64,000 bases of DNA from Liquorilactobacillus uvarum DSM 19971 (GTDB lineage Bacteria; Bacillota; Bacilli; Lactobacillales; Lactobacillaceae). Shown here one piece after another: positions 11,530 through 22,971 of the stretch. The stretch's first letter is position 1. Each line of letters begins with the position of its first letter. Made by a program: the position numbers and the translations under genes. Under the pieces are notes generated by a model. The model did not search any database and was not told the DNA's origin. It worked only from the letters and a program-made list of their open reading frames with translations. The stretch is from NCBI RefSeq assembly GCF_001434935.1, contig NZ_AZEG01000005.1, forward strand, positions 82,711-146,710. The letters are read 5' to 3'.

Positions 11530-14049
11530 TTGGTAGAATTACCAAATCGAGTGGAGAAAACGGATTTGTCTGGTATCATGCGTAAATCTTTCCTAGATTA
11601 TGCAATGAGTGTTATTGTGGCTCGAGCTTTGCCAGATGTTCGTGACGGATTGAAGCCGGTTCATCGACGCATTTTATATGGAATGAATGAGCTGGGAGTT
11701 TCACCAGATAAGCCATACAAAAAATCTGCGAGGATTGTCGGTGATGTGATGGGAAAGTATCATCCTCACGGTGACTCAGCAATATATGAATCAATGGTCA
11801 GAATGGCTCAGGATTTCAGTTACCGATACATGTTGGTTGACGGACATGGGAATTTTGGATCAGTCGATGGTGACGGTGCAGCTGCTATGCGATATACTGA
11901 AGCTAGAATGAGTAAAATAGCGACGGAAATGCTGCGAGATATTAACAAGAATACAATTGATTTTAAGGAAAACTATGACGGTACTGAACGTGAACCTAAA
12001 GTTTTACCAGCACGTTTCCCTAATTTGTTAGTCAACGGAGCAACGGGTATTGCCGTTGGGATGACCACCAATATTCCACCGCATAATTTAAAAGAGGTTA
12101 TTTCAGGGCTGCATATCTTGATGGATAATCCTGAGGCAACAACAGCCGACTTGATGGAGGTTATCAAAGGTCCTGATTTTCCAACAGGTGCAATCGTCAT
12201 AGGAAAGTCTGGAATAAGAAAAGCCTATGAAACGGGCAGAGGCACGGTTACTCTCCGGGCTAAAGTTGAGATAGAAGAGCTCAAGAGTGGTAAAGAAGTA
12301 ATTGTGGTTCATGAACTACCATACATGGTCAACAAAGCAAAATTAATCGAGCGGATAGCCGAGTTAGCGCGAGAAAAGAAAATTGAGGGAATTACAGATA
12401 TCAGAGATGAATCTGATCGCGAAGGTCTGCGGATAACAATCGATGTCCGGAAGGATATGAGTGCGTCAGTTGTTTTGAATAATTTATATAAAATGACATT
12501 GATGCAAACAACTTTTAGTTTTAATATGTTGGCGATTGTAAATGGGACACCACGGATTTTAAATTTGAAACAAATTTTGCAGTATTACCTTAAGCATCAG
12601 GAAAGTGTAATCAGACGTCGAACTGAATTCGAGTTAAAGAAGGCTCAGGCTCGTGCACATATCCTGGAAGGCTTGCGCATTGCATTGGATCATATTGATG
12701 CCATCATTAATATTATTCGCGGTTCAAAAAGTGGTGAAATTGCAAAGTCTCGTTTGATTAATGAATACCAATTGTCGGACAAGCAAGCACAGGCAATTCT
12801 GGATATGCGTCTAGTTAAATTAACTGGTTTGGAACGTGATAAGATTGAGGATGAGTATCAGCGCTTGATGGAAGCTATTGCCGATTACAAGGATATTTTG
12901 GCACATCAAGAACGAATTGACCAGATAATATACAAAGAACTGCTTGAGATACAGGAGAAGTATGGCGACGATCGCCGAACCGAATTAATGGTTGGAGAAG
13001 TTTTAAGTCTTGAAGATGAAGATCTGATTGAAGAAGAAGAAATTGTTGTTACGTTAACACATAATGGATATGTTAAAAGATTACCAACCAGTGAATTCAA
13101 GTCTCAACGGCGCGGAGGTCGTGGTGTCCAAGGTATGGGTGTTCATGATGATGACTTCATTGAGCATTTGACTACTACCTCTACACATGAAGGTATTTTG
13201 TTCTTTACAAATATGGGAAAAGTATATCGAATGAAAGGATACGAGATTCCTGAGTACGGGCGTGCTGCTAAAGGAATTCCTGTTATTAATTTATTAGGAA
13301 TTGATTCAGGTGAGAAGATTCAAGCGGTGATCAATGTCTCCAGAAACAATGAAGATCAGAAGAGCTATCTTTTCTTTACTACACGTCAAGGGACTGTTAA
13401 ACGAACAGCAGTTGATGAATTTTCGAACATAAGAAGCAATGGACTTAAGGCTATTACACTCAAAGATGGGGACGAACTAATGAGTGTTCAGATTACTAAT
13501 AGCAAACGCAACATCATTATCGGGACTCATCTAGGCTACGCAGTTAGCTTTGCCGAAGAAGCCGTGAGAGCAATGGGAAGGTCTGCGGCCGGTGTTCGCG
13601 GAATTCGTTTACGTGAGGGAGACTACGTTGTTGGTGCAGACATATTGTATCCAGACAGTCGCGTTTTTGTTATTAGTGAAAAAGGTTTTGGCAAGCAAAC
13701 AGCATCGAAAGAATACCCGATTAAGGGACGTGGCGGCAAGGGAATTAAAACAGCCAATATCACCGAGAAAAATGGTCCGTTAGCCGGACTGACCACGGTC
13801 CTTGGAGGAGAAGATATAATGCTGATTACGAATAAGGGAGTAATGATTCGTTTCGGAATTGATAGTGTTTCTCAGACTGGACGTGCAACGCTTGGTGTTC
13901 ATTTGATCAAGGTTAACGAAGATGCAGCAGTTTCGACAATGGCGAAAGTGGAGCCTGAACAGATGACGGCAGAATCAGTTGAATCAACAGAACCAACAGA
14001 ACCAACAGAACCAACAGAACCAACAGAACAAGAAGACGATAAAGAATAA
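11530..14049 (+). CDS. gyrA: DNA gyrase subunit A
   Basis: An 839-residue breakage-reunion subunit. The active-site tyrosine is Y122 in [12 protein letters not shown]. The quinolone-resistance region reads [17 protein letters not shown] with S83 and E87, i.e. the susceptible state. The C-terminal domain has the beta-pinwheel repeats and the GyrA box [10 protein letters not shown]. The last residues are a short acidic repeat of EPT units (DNA unit GAACCAACA in tandem near 13989-14029). The start is TTG with GTAGGAGGT. Confidence 0.98.
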   Translation: MVELPNRVEKTDLSGIMRKSFLDYAMSVIVARALPDVRDGLKPVHRRILYGMNELGVSPDKPYKKSARIVGDVMGKYHPHGDSAIYESMVRMAQDFSYRYMLVDGHGNFGSVDGDGAAAMRYTEARMSKIATEMLRDINKNTIDFKENYDGTEREPKVLPARFPNLLVNGATGIAVGMTTNIPPHNLKEVISGLHILMDNPEATTADLMEVIKGPDFPTGAIVIGKSGIRKAYETGRGTVTLRAKVEIEELKSGKEVIVVHELPYMVNKAKLIERIAELAREKKIEGITDIRDESDREGLRITIDVRKDMSASVVLNNLYKMTLMQTTFSFNMLAIVNGTPRILNLKQILQYYLKHQESVIRRRTEFELKKAQARAHILEGLRIALDHIDAIINIIRGSKSGEIAKSRLINEYQLSDKQAQAILDMRLVKLTGLERDKIEDEYQRLMEAIADYKDILAHQERIDQIIYKELLEIQEKYGDDRRTELMVGEVLSLEDEDLIEEEEIVVTLTHNGYVKRLPTSEFKSQRRGGRGVQGMGVHDDDFIEHLTTTSTHEGILFFTNMGKVYRMKGYEIPEYGRAAKGIPVINLLGIDSGEKIQAVINVSRNNEDQKSYLFFTTRQGTVKRTAVDEFSNIRSNGLKAITLKDGDELMSVQITNSKRNIIIGTHLGYAVSFAEEAVRAMGRSAAGVRGIRLREGDYVVGADILYPDSRVFVISEKGFGKQTASKEYPIKGRGGKGIKTANITEKNGPLAGLTTVLGGEDIMLITNKGVMIRFGIDSVSQTGRATLGVHLIKVNEDAAVSTMAKVEPEQMTAESVESTEPTEPTEPTEPTEQEDDKE

Positions 14050-14061
14050 AAAGAATATTTT

Positions 14062-14121
14062 CAAGAGGATTCCGATAAACCTGCGTACTTAATAGTTGTA
14101 AGGTCATCAGGGGTCCTCTTG
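14062..14121 (+). terminator. Possible gyrA terminator (weak)
   Basis: CAAGAGGA (14062-14069) pairs with TCCTCTTG (14114-14121) across a long loop. There is no T-run, so it may be weak. The right arm overlaps the -35 of the rpsF promoter. Confidence 0.35.
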
Positions 14122-14147
14122 CATTATCCATCTTTAAATGTTATAAT
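14119..14147 (+). promoter_or_regulatory. rpsF-ssb-rpsR promoter
   Basis: A -35 TTGCAT (14119-14124) and a perfect -10 TATAAT (14142-14147) are separated by 17 bases, giving a leader of about 90 bases before rpsF. The leader contains a small stem (14196-14202 with 14208-14214) close to the rpsF ribosome binding site. I cannot say whether it is the S6:S18 autoregulatory element. Confidence 0.75.
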
Positions 14148-14243
14148 TTTTATTCGTTAGTATCTAACTAGAAATAGCATTAGATTACTTTCCTTGTTCT
14201 TAAAAAATAAGAACCAATAGTCCATAAGGAGGTGTAAACAGTC

Positions 14244-14531
14244 ATGACTTACGAAATTACTTATATTATCAGCCCAGCCATCGATGAAGCTGCAAAAGCT
14301 GCTTTAGTAGAGCGTTTTGATGGAGTTTTAAAAGACAACGGTGCTGAAGTCGTAGATTCAAAAGACTGGTCTAAGCGTCGTTTTGCTTACGAAATCGGTG
14401 GTTTTACAGAAGGTATTTACCATATCGTTAACGTAAAGGCTGATGATGCAGTAGCAATTGATGAATTTGATCGTCTTGCTAAGATCAACGAAGGAATCTT
14501 ACGTCACATGATAGTTAAACGTGAAGCTTAA
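14244..14531 (+). CDS. rpsF: 30S ribosomal protein S6
   Basis: A 95-residue S6, starting [14 protein letters not shown] and containing the family block [21 protein letters not shown]6 pairs with S18 on the small subunit. It is the first gene of rpsF-ssb-rpsR and has a strong AAGGAGGTG site. Confidence 0.97.
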   Translation: MTYEITYIISPAIDEAAKAALVERFDGVLKDNGAEVVDSKDWSKRRFAYEIGGFTEGIYHIVNVKADDAVAIDEFDRLAKINEGILRHMIVKREA

Positions 14532-14564
14532 TTATTTTGAAATTAAAAAAGGAGGAACGGAATC

Positions 14565-15092
14565 TTGATCAATAGAGCTGTTCTTGTAGGTCGATTAACA
14601 CGTGATCCAGATTTGCGTTATACCGGCAGTGGAGTAGCCGTTGGAACATTTACGGTTGCTGTCAATCGTCAATTTACTAATCAGCAAGGGGAACGTGAAG
14701 CTGATTTCATTAATTGCGTAATTTGGCGTAAAGCAGCAGAAAATTTTGCTAATTTTACTCACAAAGGTTCATTGGTTGGAGTAGATGGTCGAATTCAAAC
14801 TCGCTCATACGAAAATCAACAGGGTAATCGTGTTTATGTGACTGAAATTGTTGTTGATAGTTTTTCATTGCTTGAATCTCGTTCACAATCAGAACGTTAT
14901 CAACAGCAACATGGCAACGATACGCAAGGTTCCGCTTCCTCTCAAAATGGATCTGGTACAAGCAATGATAATTTGTTTGGAGGTCCGGCTAAAAATAATC
15001 CTGCAAAAGAGCAGGGCAATAATGATGATGTCGATCCTTTTGCAGATAATGGAAAACAGATAGATATCTCAGATGATGACTTACCATTTTAA
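14565..15092 (+). CDS. ssb: Single-stranded DNA-binding protein
   Basis: A 175-residue SSB. The OB fold covers about residues 1-105 ([20 protein letters not shown]). A low-complexity linker rich in Q, N, S and G follows. The acidic tip DISDDDLPF is the docking peptide for partner proteins. The start is TTG behind AAAGGAGG. It sits between the two ribosomal genes, the standard arrangement. Confidence 0.97.
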   Translation: MINRAVLVGRLTRDPDLRYTGSGVAVGTFTVAVNRQFTNQQGEREADFINCVIWRKAAENFANFTHKGSLVGVDGRIQTRSYENQQGNRVYVTEIVVDSFSLLESRSQSERYQQQHGNDTQGSASSQNGSGTSNDNLFGGPAKNNPAKEQGNNDDVDPFADNGKQIDISDDDLPF

Positions 15093-15112
15093 TCCAAAGG
15101 GAGGGAAATTAA

Positions 15113-15349
15113 ATGGCACAACAACGTAGAGGCGGACGCCGTCGCCGTAAGGTAGATTTTATTGCGGCCAATCACATTGAATATATTGATTACAAAGATA
15201 CTGATCTTTTGAAACGTTTTATCTCAGAACGAGGCAAGATTTTACCACGTCGAGTAACGGGAACAAGTGCTAAAAACCAGCGTCGTTTAACTATCGCAGT
15301 TAAGCGTTCACGTATTATGGGCTTTTTACCATTTGTTACAGAGGACTAA
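15113..15349 (+). CDS. rpsR: 30S ribosomal protein S18
   Basis: A 78-residue S18, basic, with the family motifs [20 protein letters not shown] and [14 protein letters not shown]. It is the last gene of the operon and is followed by a terminator. Confidence 0.97.
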   Translation: MAQQRRGGRRRRKVDFIAANHIEYIDYKDTDLLKRFISERGKILPRRVTGTSAKNQRRLTIAVKRSRIMGFLPFVTED

Positions 15350-15362
15350 GAAAAAAGAAAAA

Positions 15363-15395
15363 CAAGGCACGGTTTCCCGAGCCTTATTTTTTTTG
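15363..15395 (+). terminator. Terminator after rpsR
   Basis: The hairpin AAGGC-CGG / CCCG-GCCTT (15364-15385) is followed by a long T-run. Confidence 0.85.
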
Positions 15396-15555
15396 CTCAA
15401 AAAGCTAATTAAAAAATTTAAATACTATATATTGTGCCATGTGTCATTAGTTGATCAACATATTGGAATGTCAAGACTGGTTTTTCTTAAATTTAGCGCA
15501 TATACTTGTAAAGCGTGAGCCACTCAAACATGAAATTCAGAAAAATGTTTTTATT

Positions 15556-15608
15556 CTGTCGACAGGAAAGTACCTGAATTAATTGAAAGTGCTCTAAATT
15601 TTAAGGAG
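15556..15608 (+). promoter_or_regulatory. Candidate NAD+-II (pnuC-type) riboswitch
   Basis: Just upstream of pnuC, CAGG (15563-15566) pairs with CCTG (15573-15576) around loop AAAGTA. The loop-side AGTAC (15569-15573) can pair with GTGCT (15589-15593), giving an H-type pseudoknot a few bases before the ribosome binding site AAGGAGG (15603-15609). A compact pseudoknot touching the Shine-Dalgarno of a pnuC gene is how I remember the NAD+-II riboswitch. The match is from memory and needs a covariance search. Confidence 0.5.
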
Positions 15609-15620
15609 GTTATTATCAAG

Positions 15621-16391
15621 ATGTTTAATCGCTATATTGATGTACTAACAAACTTACCAAGCTATTCTAAGAATGTTTTTCGAAAGGACTATTTTAGCTG
15701 GTTACTGAATCAATGTCGCGGCTGGGGAAAGTTTAGTTATGGACTATTGATTTTTAATTTTATTTTACAGATTTTTTCATTACTGCAATCATTTAATGTG
15801 GCTCCTCTTCAATCTGTTGTTTCGTTTATCGGCGGTAATCTCTCTGTGGCCTGTGTTATCGGAATTTCAAATCGTTCTGGTATTCAGGGGTGGGCAGGTG
15901 CTGTCAGTGCTATCTGCATTGCTTCAGTGGGCTTTATGGCGGGAAATTATGCAACTGCTTGGGAACAAATCGGGTATTTGCTTTTCCTTGATTTTTTCTG
16001 CATTTTGGATCCAAAATGGAATGATAATATTCAAGCTGAAAAATTTGAGAACCGGTTTGAATGGATAGCGTATGTCATTTTCTTTGGTTTGGCATGGGCA
16101 GTTCTCTACTATATCTTTAGTTTAACTAGTGATCCGCGTGTTTTCTTAGATAGTTTAAATTTGGCAATGGCCATCACCGGATCATTGCTAGAATTGAATC
16201 GAAAACGTGAACAGTATTATGTGTGGACTATTAGTTCGATTTTCACAATTGCATTATGGATGCAGACTATGCTGCAAGGAGATGGAAATTTTGCTTTGAT
16301 TTTCAGTTATGGCGTCTTCTTCTTAAATGATATGTATGCATTCTTTAGTGTTCGGGGATGGTTTCGTTCAAATACACATACAGAAGCTTAG
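15621..16391 (+). CDS. pnuC: Nicotinamide riboside/mononucleotide transporter PnuC
   Basis: A 256-residue membrane protein of the PnuC family, which takes up nicotinamide riboside for NAD+ synthesis. About seven membrane segments are visible. The C-terminal half carries the family-like block from LNLAMAITGSLLEL through YYVWTISSIFTIALWM to FFLNDMYAFFSVRGW. AAGGAGG lies before the ATG. It is monocistronic, bounded by a strong terminator, with a possible riboswitch in its leader. NAD+ precursor supply fits the auxotrophic habit of lactobacilli. Confidence 0.88.
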   Translation: MFNRYIDVLTNLPSYSKNVFRKDYFSWLLNQCRGWGKFSYGLLIFNFILQIFSLLQSFNVAPLQSVVSFIGGNLSVACVIGISNRSGIQGWAGAVSAICIASVGFMAGNYATAWEQIGYLLFLDFFCILDPKWNDNIQAEKFENRFEWIAYVIFFGLAWAVLYYIFSLTSDPRVFLDSLNLAMAITGSLLELNRKREQYYVWTISSIFTIALWMQTMLQGDGNFALIFSYGVFFLNDMYAFFSVRGWFRSNTHTEA

Positions 16392-16397
16392 TATGAT

Positions 16398-16454
16398 ACA
16401 AAAACAAAAAAGCTGTGAGTTCAATAACTAAACTCACAGCTTTTTTGTTTTTGT
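16398..16454. terminator. Long perfect terminator hairpin after pnuC
   Basis: Two perfect 24-base arms (16398-16421 and 16431-16454) with A-tract and T-tract flanks. It can work in both directions. Confidence 0.9.
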
Positions 16455-16687
16455 AAAGTCGAATTTAAAAAGATATTTATAAAAATAGTTGGACATACTA
16501 GTTAATTTTGTATCTGATGTAACAGTTTGTTGTTTGTGATAAAATAGAAAGAACGATGAGCTTTTTATATTTTATGCTATCATATGAGACTGTATACTGG
16601 TTAAGAAATCTATAGGGTAAAACCCATGGCTGATTTTGATCTGATTTACGGTTTTGGTTAATATTCACAGAATGTGAGGAGAAGATA

Positions 16688-18691
16688 GTGAAACAATTTT
16701 TTTCAAAGGATTTCTGGCATTTGCCGGCTTTTATGAAAAATAACAAGATAATGTTAATCGCAATCTTTCTTTTATTACTTTCAATAGTTTGCGAGATAAT
16801 GGCGTTTCTTGTGAATCCAATTTTAGGTCTGGTTCTTTTAGTTTTGGTTGTGCTAACAATTGCAGTGGCGTTTTTTACGCTAAAGGAAATTACAGAGGAT
16901 ACCAATGAATATATTTCGGATTTGTCCTACCGTATTAAGCGTGGTGAACAAGAATCGCTAATAAAAATGCCGATTGGAATTTTATTTTTAAGTGAGAAGG
17001 GTGAGATAGAGTGGATTAACCCTTACCTGCAAAAATATTTTGGCAAAAATGAAGTGTTAGGGAAGTCTGTGTCTGAAGTTGATGAAGAATTAGCTACTTT
17101 AATCAAAGAAAACTATAAAACTAAGGGTGCTCTGGAAGTTTCTTGGGGCAAACGTAGGTTTCAGATGCTGATACAAAATGATATTCATGCGGTATATTTG
17201 ATGGATGTGACAAAATATGCTCAAATTGAGCAGCATGACCGTGATACAGGAATTGTTGTCGGTCAAATTTTTCTGGATAACTATGATGAGGTTACCCAGA
17301 CGATGACTGATAAAAAAGTTTCCAATTTAAGCAATTATGTGACCAATGAATTGTCTAATTGGGCTAAACGTTTTGAAATGTATCTTAAACGAATTGATGA
17401 TGACCATTTTTTTGTTGTGGCTTATGCAGGAGTTCTAAAACAGTTAGAAGATGAGAAGTTTAGGATACTAGATCGAATTCGTGAAAGAACTTCAAAACAA
17501 AACTTTCCGTTAACGTTAAGCATCGGAATAGCCTACGATGATGATAATTTAGCTGCTTTAGCCAGACTCGCTCAAAGTAATCTAGATTTGGCTCTTGGCC
17601 GCGGGGGCGATCAGGTCGTTGTGAAGACACCTAATGGACAGGCTCGCTTCTATGGTGGGAAAACAAACCCAATGGAGAAGAGGACCCGCGTTCGAGCACG
17701 CATGATCTCACAGGCTTTACAGGAGTTGATGAGTCAGTCGGAGCAAATTTTTGTGATGGGTCATAAACAACCGGATATGGATTCTGTTGGTGCATGTCTT
17801 GGAATTAGGCGAATTGCTGCCATGAACAAAAAAAAGTGCTGGATTGTTCTGGATAAAGACGGTCTGCACTCTGACGTTGAGCGGCTGATGGAGGAACTTG
17901 AACAGTATCCAGATATAAAGGGAAACATTATCTCGGCTGAGGAAGCGCTGGAAAAAACGACAGAACAAAGTTTGTTAATAATGGTCGATCATTCTAAACC
18001 ATCGATTTCAGTCAGTGAGGAACTTTATACTAAATTAATCAACCGCGTAATGGTGATCGATCATCATCGCCGTGGTGAAGAGTTTCCTGAAAATCCAATC
18101 TTAGTTTATATTGAACCTTACGCATCATCAACGTGTGAATTGATAACAGAAATGTTCGAATATCAATCCAAGGAGAGTGAACCGATTAACAAGATAGAAG
18201 CAACAGCAATGTTGACAGGGATTATCGTAGATACAAGATCATTTTCTCTGCGAACAGGAACGAGAACATTTGATGCGGCTAGTTACTTGCGTTCAGTTGG
18301 GGCAGATTCAGCTATGTCACAGCATTTTATGAAAGAAAATGCCGACAATTTCTTGCAACGCAATCATTTAATTGATCGTGTAGAGTTTATTGGTGAAAAT
18401 TTGGCGTTGTGTGCCGGTGAGGTAGATAAAATTTATGATCCGGTGACTGCGGCACAAGCTGCAGATGCACTTCTTACAGTTAGCGGAGTTGAGGCTTCAT
18501 TCGTTGTTACGCAACGTAAGGATGGAAAAGTGGGAATATCTGCACGCAGCAATGGAAAGGCCAATGTCCAAGTCGTTATGGAACAGTTGGGTGGAGGCGG
18601 TCATCTTTCGAATGCGGCAACACAACTGGAAGGTGTTTCAGTTAGCGAGGCACGAGAACAACTTTTAGATGTTCTGAAAAAAGAAAATTAG
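16688..18691 (+). CDS. gdpP: Cyclic-di-AMP phosphodiesterase GdpP
   Basis: A 667-residue membrane-bound enzyme that hydrolyses c-di-AMP and so influences potassium, osmotic and cell-wall homeostasis. Two N-terminal membrane helices lie at about residues 17-60. A PAS-like domain follows, then a degenerate GGDEF domain (the signature is not intact), then the DHH/DHHA1 hydrolase with the DHH triad at 458-460 and the C-terminal GGGGH motif. The start is GTG with TGAGGAGAAG in front. It lies upstream of rplI and dnaB as in other Firmicutes. Confidence 0.96.
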   Translation: MKQFFSKDFWHLPAFMKNNKIMLIAIFLLLLSIVCEIMAFLVNPILGLVLLVLVVLTIAVAFFTLKEITEDTNEYISDLSYRIKRGEQESLIKMPIGILFLSEKGEIEWINPYLQKYFGKNEVLGKSVSEVDEELATLIKENYKTKGALEVSWGKRRFQMLIQNDIHAVYLMDVTKYAQIEQHDRDTGIVVGQIFLDNYDEVTQTMTDKKVSNLSNYVTNELSNWAKRFEMYLKRIDDDHFFVVAYAGVLKQLEDEKFRILDRIRERTSKQNFPLTLSIGIAYDDDNLAALARLAQSNLDLALGRGGDQVVVKTPNGQARFYGGKTNPMEKRTRVRARMISQALQELMSQSEQIFVMGHKQPDMDSVGACLGIRRIAAMNKKKCWIVLDKDGLHSDVERLMEELEQYPDIKGNIISAEEALEKTTEQSLLIMVDHSKPSISVSEELYTKLINRVMVIDHHRRGEEFPENPILVYIEPYASSTCELITEMFEYQSKESEPINKIEATAMLTGIIVDTRSFSLRTGTRTFDAASYLRSVGADSAMSQHFMKENADNFLQRNHLIDRVEFIGENLALCAGEVDKIYDPVTAAQAADALLTVSGVEASFVVTQRKDGKVGISARSNGKANVQVVMEQLGGGGHLSNAATQLEGVSVSEAREQLLDVLKKEN

Positions 18692-18716
18692 AGTTTTATT
18701 TTGAGGAGGATTTAGA

Positions 18717-19166
18717 ATGAAAGTTATTTTTGTACAAGATGTTAGAGGCAAGGGAAAACGTGGAGAAGTCAAGGATATTCCTGATGGGTATGCCAATTTT
18801 TTGATGAAGGCAAATAAAGCTAAAGCTGCAACAGCACAGGCAATGAGTCAATTGAAAGCACAACAACGTGCTGAAGAAAAGAAAGATGCTGAAATTTTAG
18901 CAGAAGCAAAAGTACTTAAAGAAAAATTGGAATCTGGTAAAATGGTCGTTGAACTGAAAGCGAAAGCCGGAGAAGATGGAAGATTGTTTGGTTCGATTAC
19001 AAGCAAACAAGTAGCACAGGCACTTGTTAAGCAGTATGGCTTAAAGATCGACAAGCGCAAGATGGATTTGCCAGAGCCTATCAAAGTTCTTGGGTACACA
19101 AATATACCAGTTAAATTGCACACCAAAGTCAGTGCTAAAATCCGAGTTCATATAGCAGAAAAATAG
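18717..19166 (+). CDS. rplI: 50S ribosomal protein L9
   Basis: A 149-residue L9, starting [20 protein letters not shown] with the two-domain layout joined by a long charged helix. It lies 25 bases after gdpP and before dnaB in the conserved order. Confidence 0.97.
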   Translation: MKVIFVQDVRGKGKRGEVKDIPDGYANFLMKANKAKAATAQAMSQLKAQQRAEEKKDAEILAEAKVLKEKLESGKMVVELKAKAGEDGRLFGSITSKQVAQALVKQYGLKIDKRKMDLPEPIKVLGYTNIPVKLHTKVSAKIRVHIAEK

Positions 19167-19241
19167 CAAATATAGAGGTTTCGACAATTCGAACAGAACG
19201 TCCTTAATGTTTAGGCTTATTTGGAGTGAGAGGAAAAAAAG

Positions 19242-20639
19242 ATGAGTAATGATGTTTTGACAGACCATTTGCCACCACAGAATATTGAGGCTGAACAAGC
19301 AGTTTTAGGTTCGATCTTTTTGCGTTCAGATTCGTTAGTTGAGGCGATGGAATATCTTCAACCTGATGATTTTTATCGGCGTGCACATCAGATAATTTTT
19401 CAAGCAATGATAGATTTAAATAATCAAGACGAAGTAATTGATGTTGTGACGATGAACGATTATTTGAATGCTAAGAACCAAAGCGAAGATGTCGGTGGGG
19501 TCGGTTATATTGCTGAATTAGCAACAGCCGTTCCAACGGCTGCGAATGTCGCGTATTACGCGCGTATTGTTGAAGAAAAAGCGATTATGCGTCGTTTGAT
19601 AGCGACAGCTTCGAACATTGTCACCCAGACCTATAACCAAGAAGAAGACGTGCCAACATTACTAGACGATGCTGAACGGCAAATTATGGATGTTTCCGAA
19701 CGTAGAAATCGAAGTGGGTTTAAGTCGATTACCGACGTTCTGAATAGCACGATCGAGCAGATTGATAGATTATATCAGAATGATGAAGATATTACGGGGT
19801 TGGCAACAGGCTATAATGAATTAGATAAAATGACTGCTGGACTTCAGCCAGACAACTTGATTATTTTGGCAGCACGACCTGCTGTTGGTAAAACGGCCTT
19901 TGCTTTGAATATTGCGCAAAACGTTGGAACCAAGACAGATCAGACAGTAGCTATTTTCTCACTTGAAATGAGTGCTGAATCGTTGGTTAACCGTATGCTC
20001 TGTGCAGAGGGAAGTGTCAATGCAAACCATCTGCGAACAGGTCAGCTGAACGATGAAGAATGGCAGAATTTAGTTGTGGCCATGGGTTCTCTGTCACAAG
20101 CATCTATTTATATTGATGATACACCAGGTATTAAAATGGCTGAAATAAGAGCGAAATGTCGTCGCTTAGCTAAAGAAAAGGGTAATTTGGGTTTGATCGT
20201 AGTCGATTATCTGCAGTTGATTGAGGGAACTAATAAGGAAAGCAGGCAGCAAGAGGTTTCTGAAATTTCACGACAGCTCAAAAAGTTGGCTAAAGAATTG
20301 TCGGTACCGGTAATTGCGTTGTCACAGCTTTCACGAGGAGTTGAACAACGTCAAGATAAAAGACCGGTTCTTTCTGATATTCGTGAGTCAGGATCGATTG
20401 AGCAAGATGCAGATATTGTTGCTTTTTTGTATCGGGATGATTATTATGATCGACAAGAAGGCGATGAAAACGAGGGCAATGGCGGCAATAATGGTAAAGA
20501 TGACGATACGCAAGATGTCGGCGAAGTGGAAGTAATAATTGAAAAAAACCGTTCCGGACCGCGTGGTACCGTCAAACTTTTATTCGTGAAGTCATATAAT
20601 AAATTTTCATCAGTAGCATATGTTCCTGAGAATGGGTAA
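19242..20639 (+). CDS. dnaB: Replicative DNA helicase DnaB
   Basis: A 465-residue hexameric fork helicase (named DnaC in Bacillus). The N-terminal primase-binding domain starts LPPQNIEAEQAVLGSIF. The RecA-like domain has Walker A ARPAVGKT (lysine 217) and Walker B LIVVDYLQLI, then SRGVEQRQDKRPVLSDIRESGSIEQDAD in shorter motifs. An acidic, glycine/asparagine-rich insert near residues 408-430 is variable between species. Confidence 0.97.
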   Translation: MSNDVLTDHLPPQNIEAEQAVLGSIFLRSDSLVEAMEYLQPDDFYRRAHQIIFQAMIDLNNQDEVIDVVTMNDYLNAKNQSEDVGGVGYIAELATAVPTAANVAYYARIVEEKAIMRRLIATASNIVTQTYNQEEDVPTLLDDAERQIMDVSERRNRSGFKSITDVLNSTIEQIDRLYQNDEDITGLATGYNELDKMTAGLQPDNLIILAARPAVGKTAFALNIAQNVGTKTDQTVAIFSLEMSAESLVNRMLCAEGSVNANHLRTGQLNDEEWQNLVVAMGSLSQASIYIDDTPGIKMAEIRAKCRRLAKEKGNLGLIVVDYLQLIEGTNKESRQQEVSEISRQLKKLAKELSVPVIALSQLSRGVEQRQDKRPVLSDIRESGSIEQDADIVAFLYRDDYYDRQEGDENEGNGGNNGKDDDTQDVGEVEVIIEKNRSGPRGTVKLLFVKSYNKFSSVAYVPENG

Positions 20640-20692
20640 GAATGTTAGTCAACGTTCTTTTCTATAAGATAAAGCTAAAAAGAATAAAATAG

Positions 20693-20732
20693 AGCTGTAG
20701 CAAGACATTAGTTTTGCTGCAGCTTTTTTGTA
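20693..20732 (+). terminator. Terminator after dnaB
   Basis: AGCTGTAGCAA (20693-20703) pairs with TTGCTGCAGCT (20714-20724), followed by six Ts. The rest of the gap to purA (20733-20960) shows no gene or clear signal. Confidence 0.85.
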
Positions 20733-20968
20733 ATTGAGAAATTTCGTACAATATGATTTAAAGATGAATTTTTTATCTAACCATGAATTACGCATAGTCC
20801 AATCTATATTCATAGTTAATGCTTAAAGCTTAAAGCCTAACAGTTATTGGTATATGCCATTAGTGCCGAAAGATCTCGAATTTCTACCACACATATCTGT
20901 CGTTTTCCGCATCATAGCCGCCTATATAAAGTTCTTAGACTCTTCCGTAAAAAGCAAAAGTCAGAGTT

Positions 20969-21069
20969 AAAGTTCGTTATTTTTGAGTTTTGAAAAAAGC
21001 TTTTTTATAAATATTCGTTATTTACTTGAAAGATAAACTTTTGACTGATACAATTATCGAGGTTAATGA
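20969..21069 (+). promoter_or_regulatory. purA promoter with two PurBox-like repeats
   Basis: Two direct repeats AAAGTTCGTTATT (20969-20981) and AATATTCGTTATT (21010-21022), 41 bases apart, resemble the reverse complement of the PurBox (AWWGTTCGGWWWT) with one or two differences. A -35 TTGACT (21041-21046) and a weak -10 TAATGA (21064-21069) follow at 17 bases. PurR control of purA is known in Gram-positives. The assignment here is inference. Confidence 0.45.
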
Positions 21070-21114
21070 TTAAGTTTGTGTAGTTTATTTTGGTTAAATC
21101 ATTCAATGAGGTGA

Positions 21115-22413
<1,299 letters not shown>

Positions 22414-22440
22414 GTATTACTTTTTAAAATTGTAGTCATA

Positions 22441-22496
22441 AAAAAGTACCTTCAAAGTTAAAGCTTTTCACTTCAACTTTGAAGGTACTTTTTGTT
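22441..22496 (+). terminator. Terminator after purA
   Basis: Perfect 19-base arms at 22441-22459 and 22475-22493 with T-tract. The following 22500-22820 shows no gene. Confidence 0.9.
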
Positions 22497-22833
22497 TAAT
22501 CACATTGCAATCTTTACTTAATTTAAGCGTAAGCAAAAAATGATACTAAGATGTTTAAAGTCAATTACTGGAATCGAGTTGAGGTTTCTTAGAAAATAAA
22601 TGTTGCCGTGAGTAATTATTTTACTGCTAAAATAATTTTTAGTTAAGAATTCCTAATTTGACGCTAAAAGGATGACATAGTTCAAATTTTAACAATACAT
22701 TATCCTCGTTTTTTCCGTCTAACCGTTATAGAATGGGAATGAACGTTCGATAAAAGATTGATGTCTAGCAAAGCTGTCTTGTGATCCATAGAGAGTACGG
22801 TGCTAAGAGTTAATTATTATAGGAGTGATGATA

Positions 22834-22956
22834 ATGGTATTTTCTAGTGATACAGAAAAGGCGATCAGGACAGTAATGAAACAGAAAGCGTGTACATATG
22901 AGGAAGCAATAGCATTTTTAATTGACGTTGTCCAAAAGCAAAGGTCAGTGAATTAG
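22834..22956 (+). CDS. Small hypothetical protein, 40 residues
   Basis: Starts at ATG with AGGAGTG eight bases upstream and ends just short of the convergent thioesterase gene. The product begins MVFSSDTEKAIRTVM and looks like one or two short amphipathic helices (CTYEEAIAFLIDVV). No family is recognised. The good ribosome binding site is the main support. Confidence 0.5.
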   Translation: MVFSSDTEKAIRTVMKQKACTYEEAIAFLIDVVQKQRSVN

Positions 22957-22971
22957 ATTTTCAGCAGTTGG

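Noticed and set aside
15333..15518. A 61-codon frame after rpsR
   Set aside because: It begins inside rpsR and crosses the rpsR terminator. No homology is seen.
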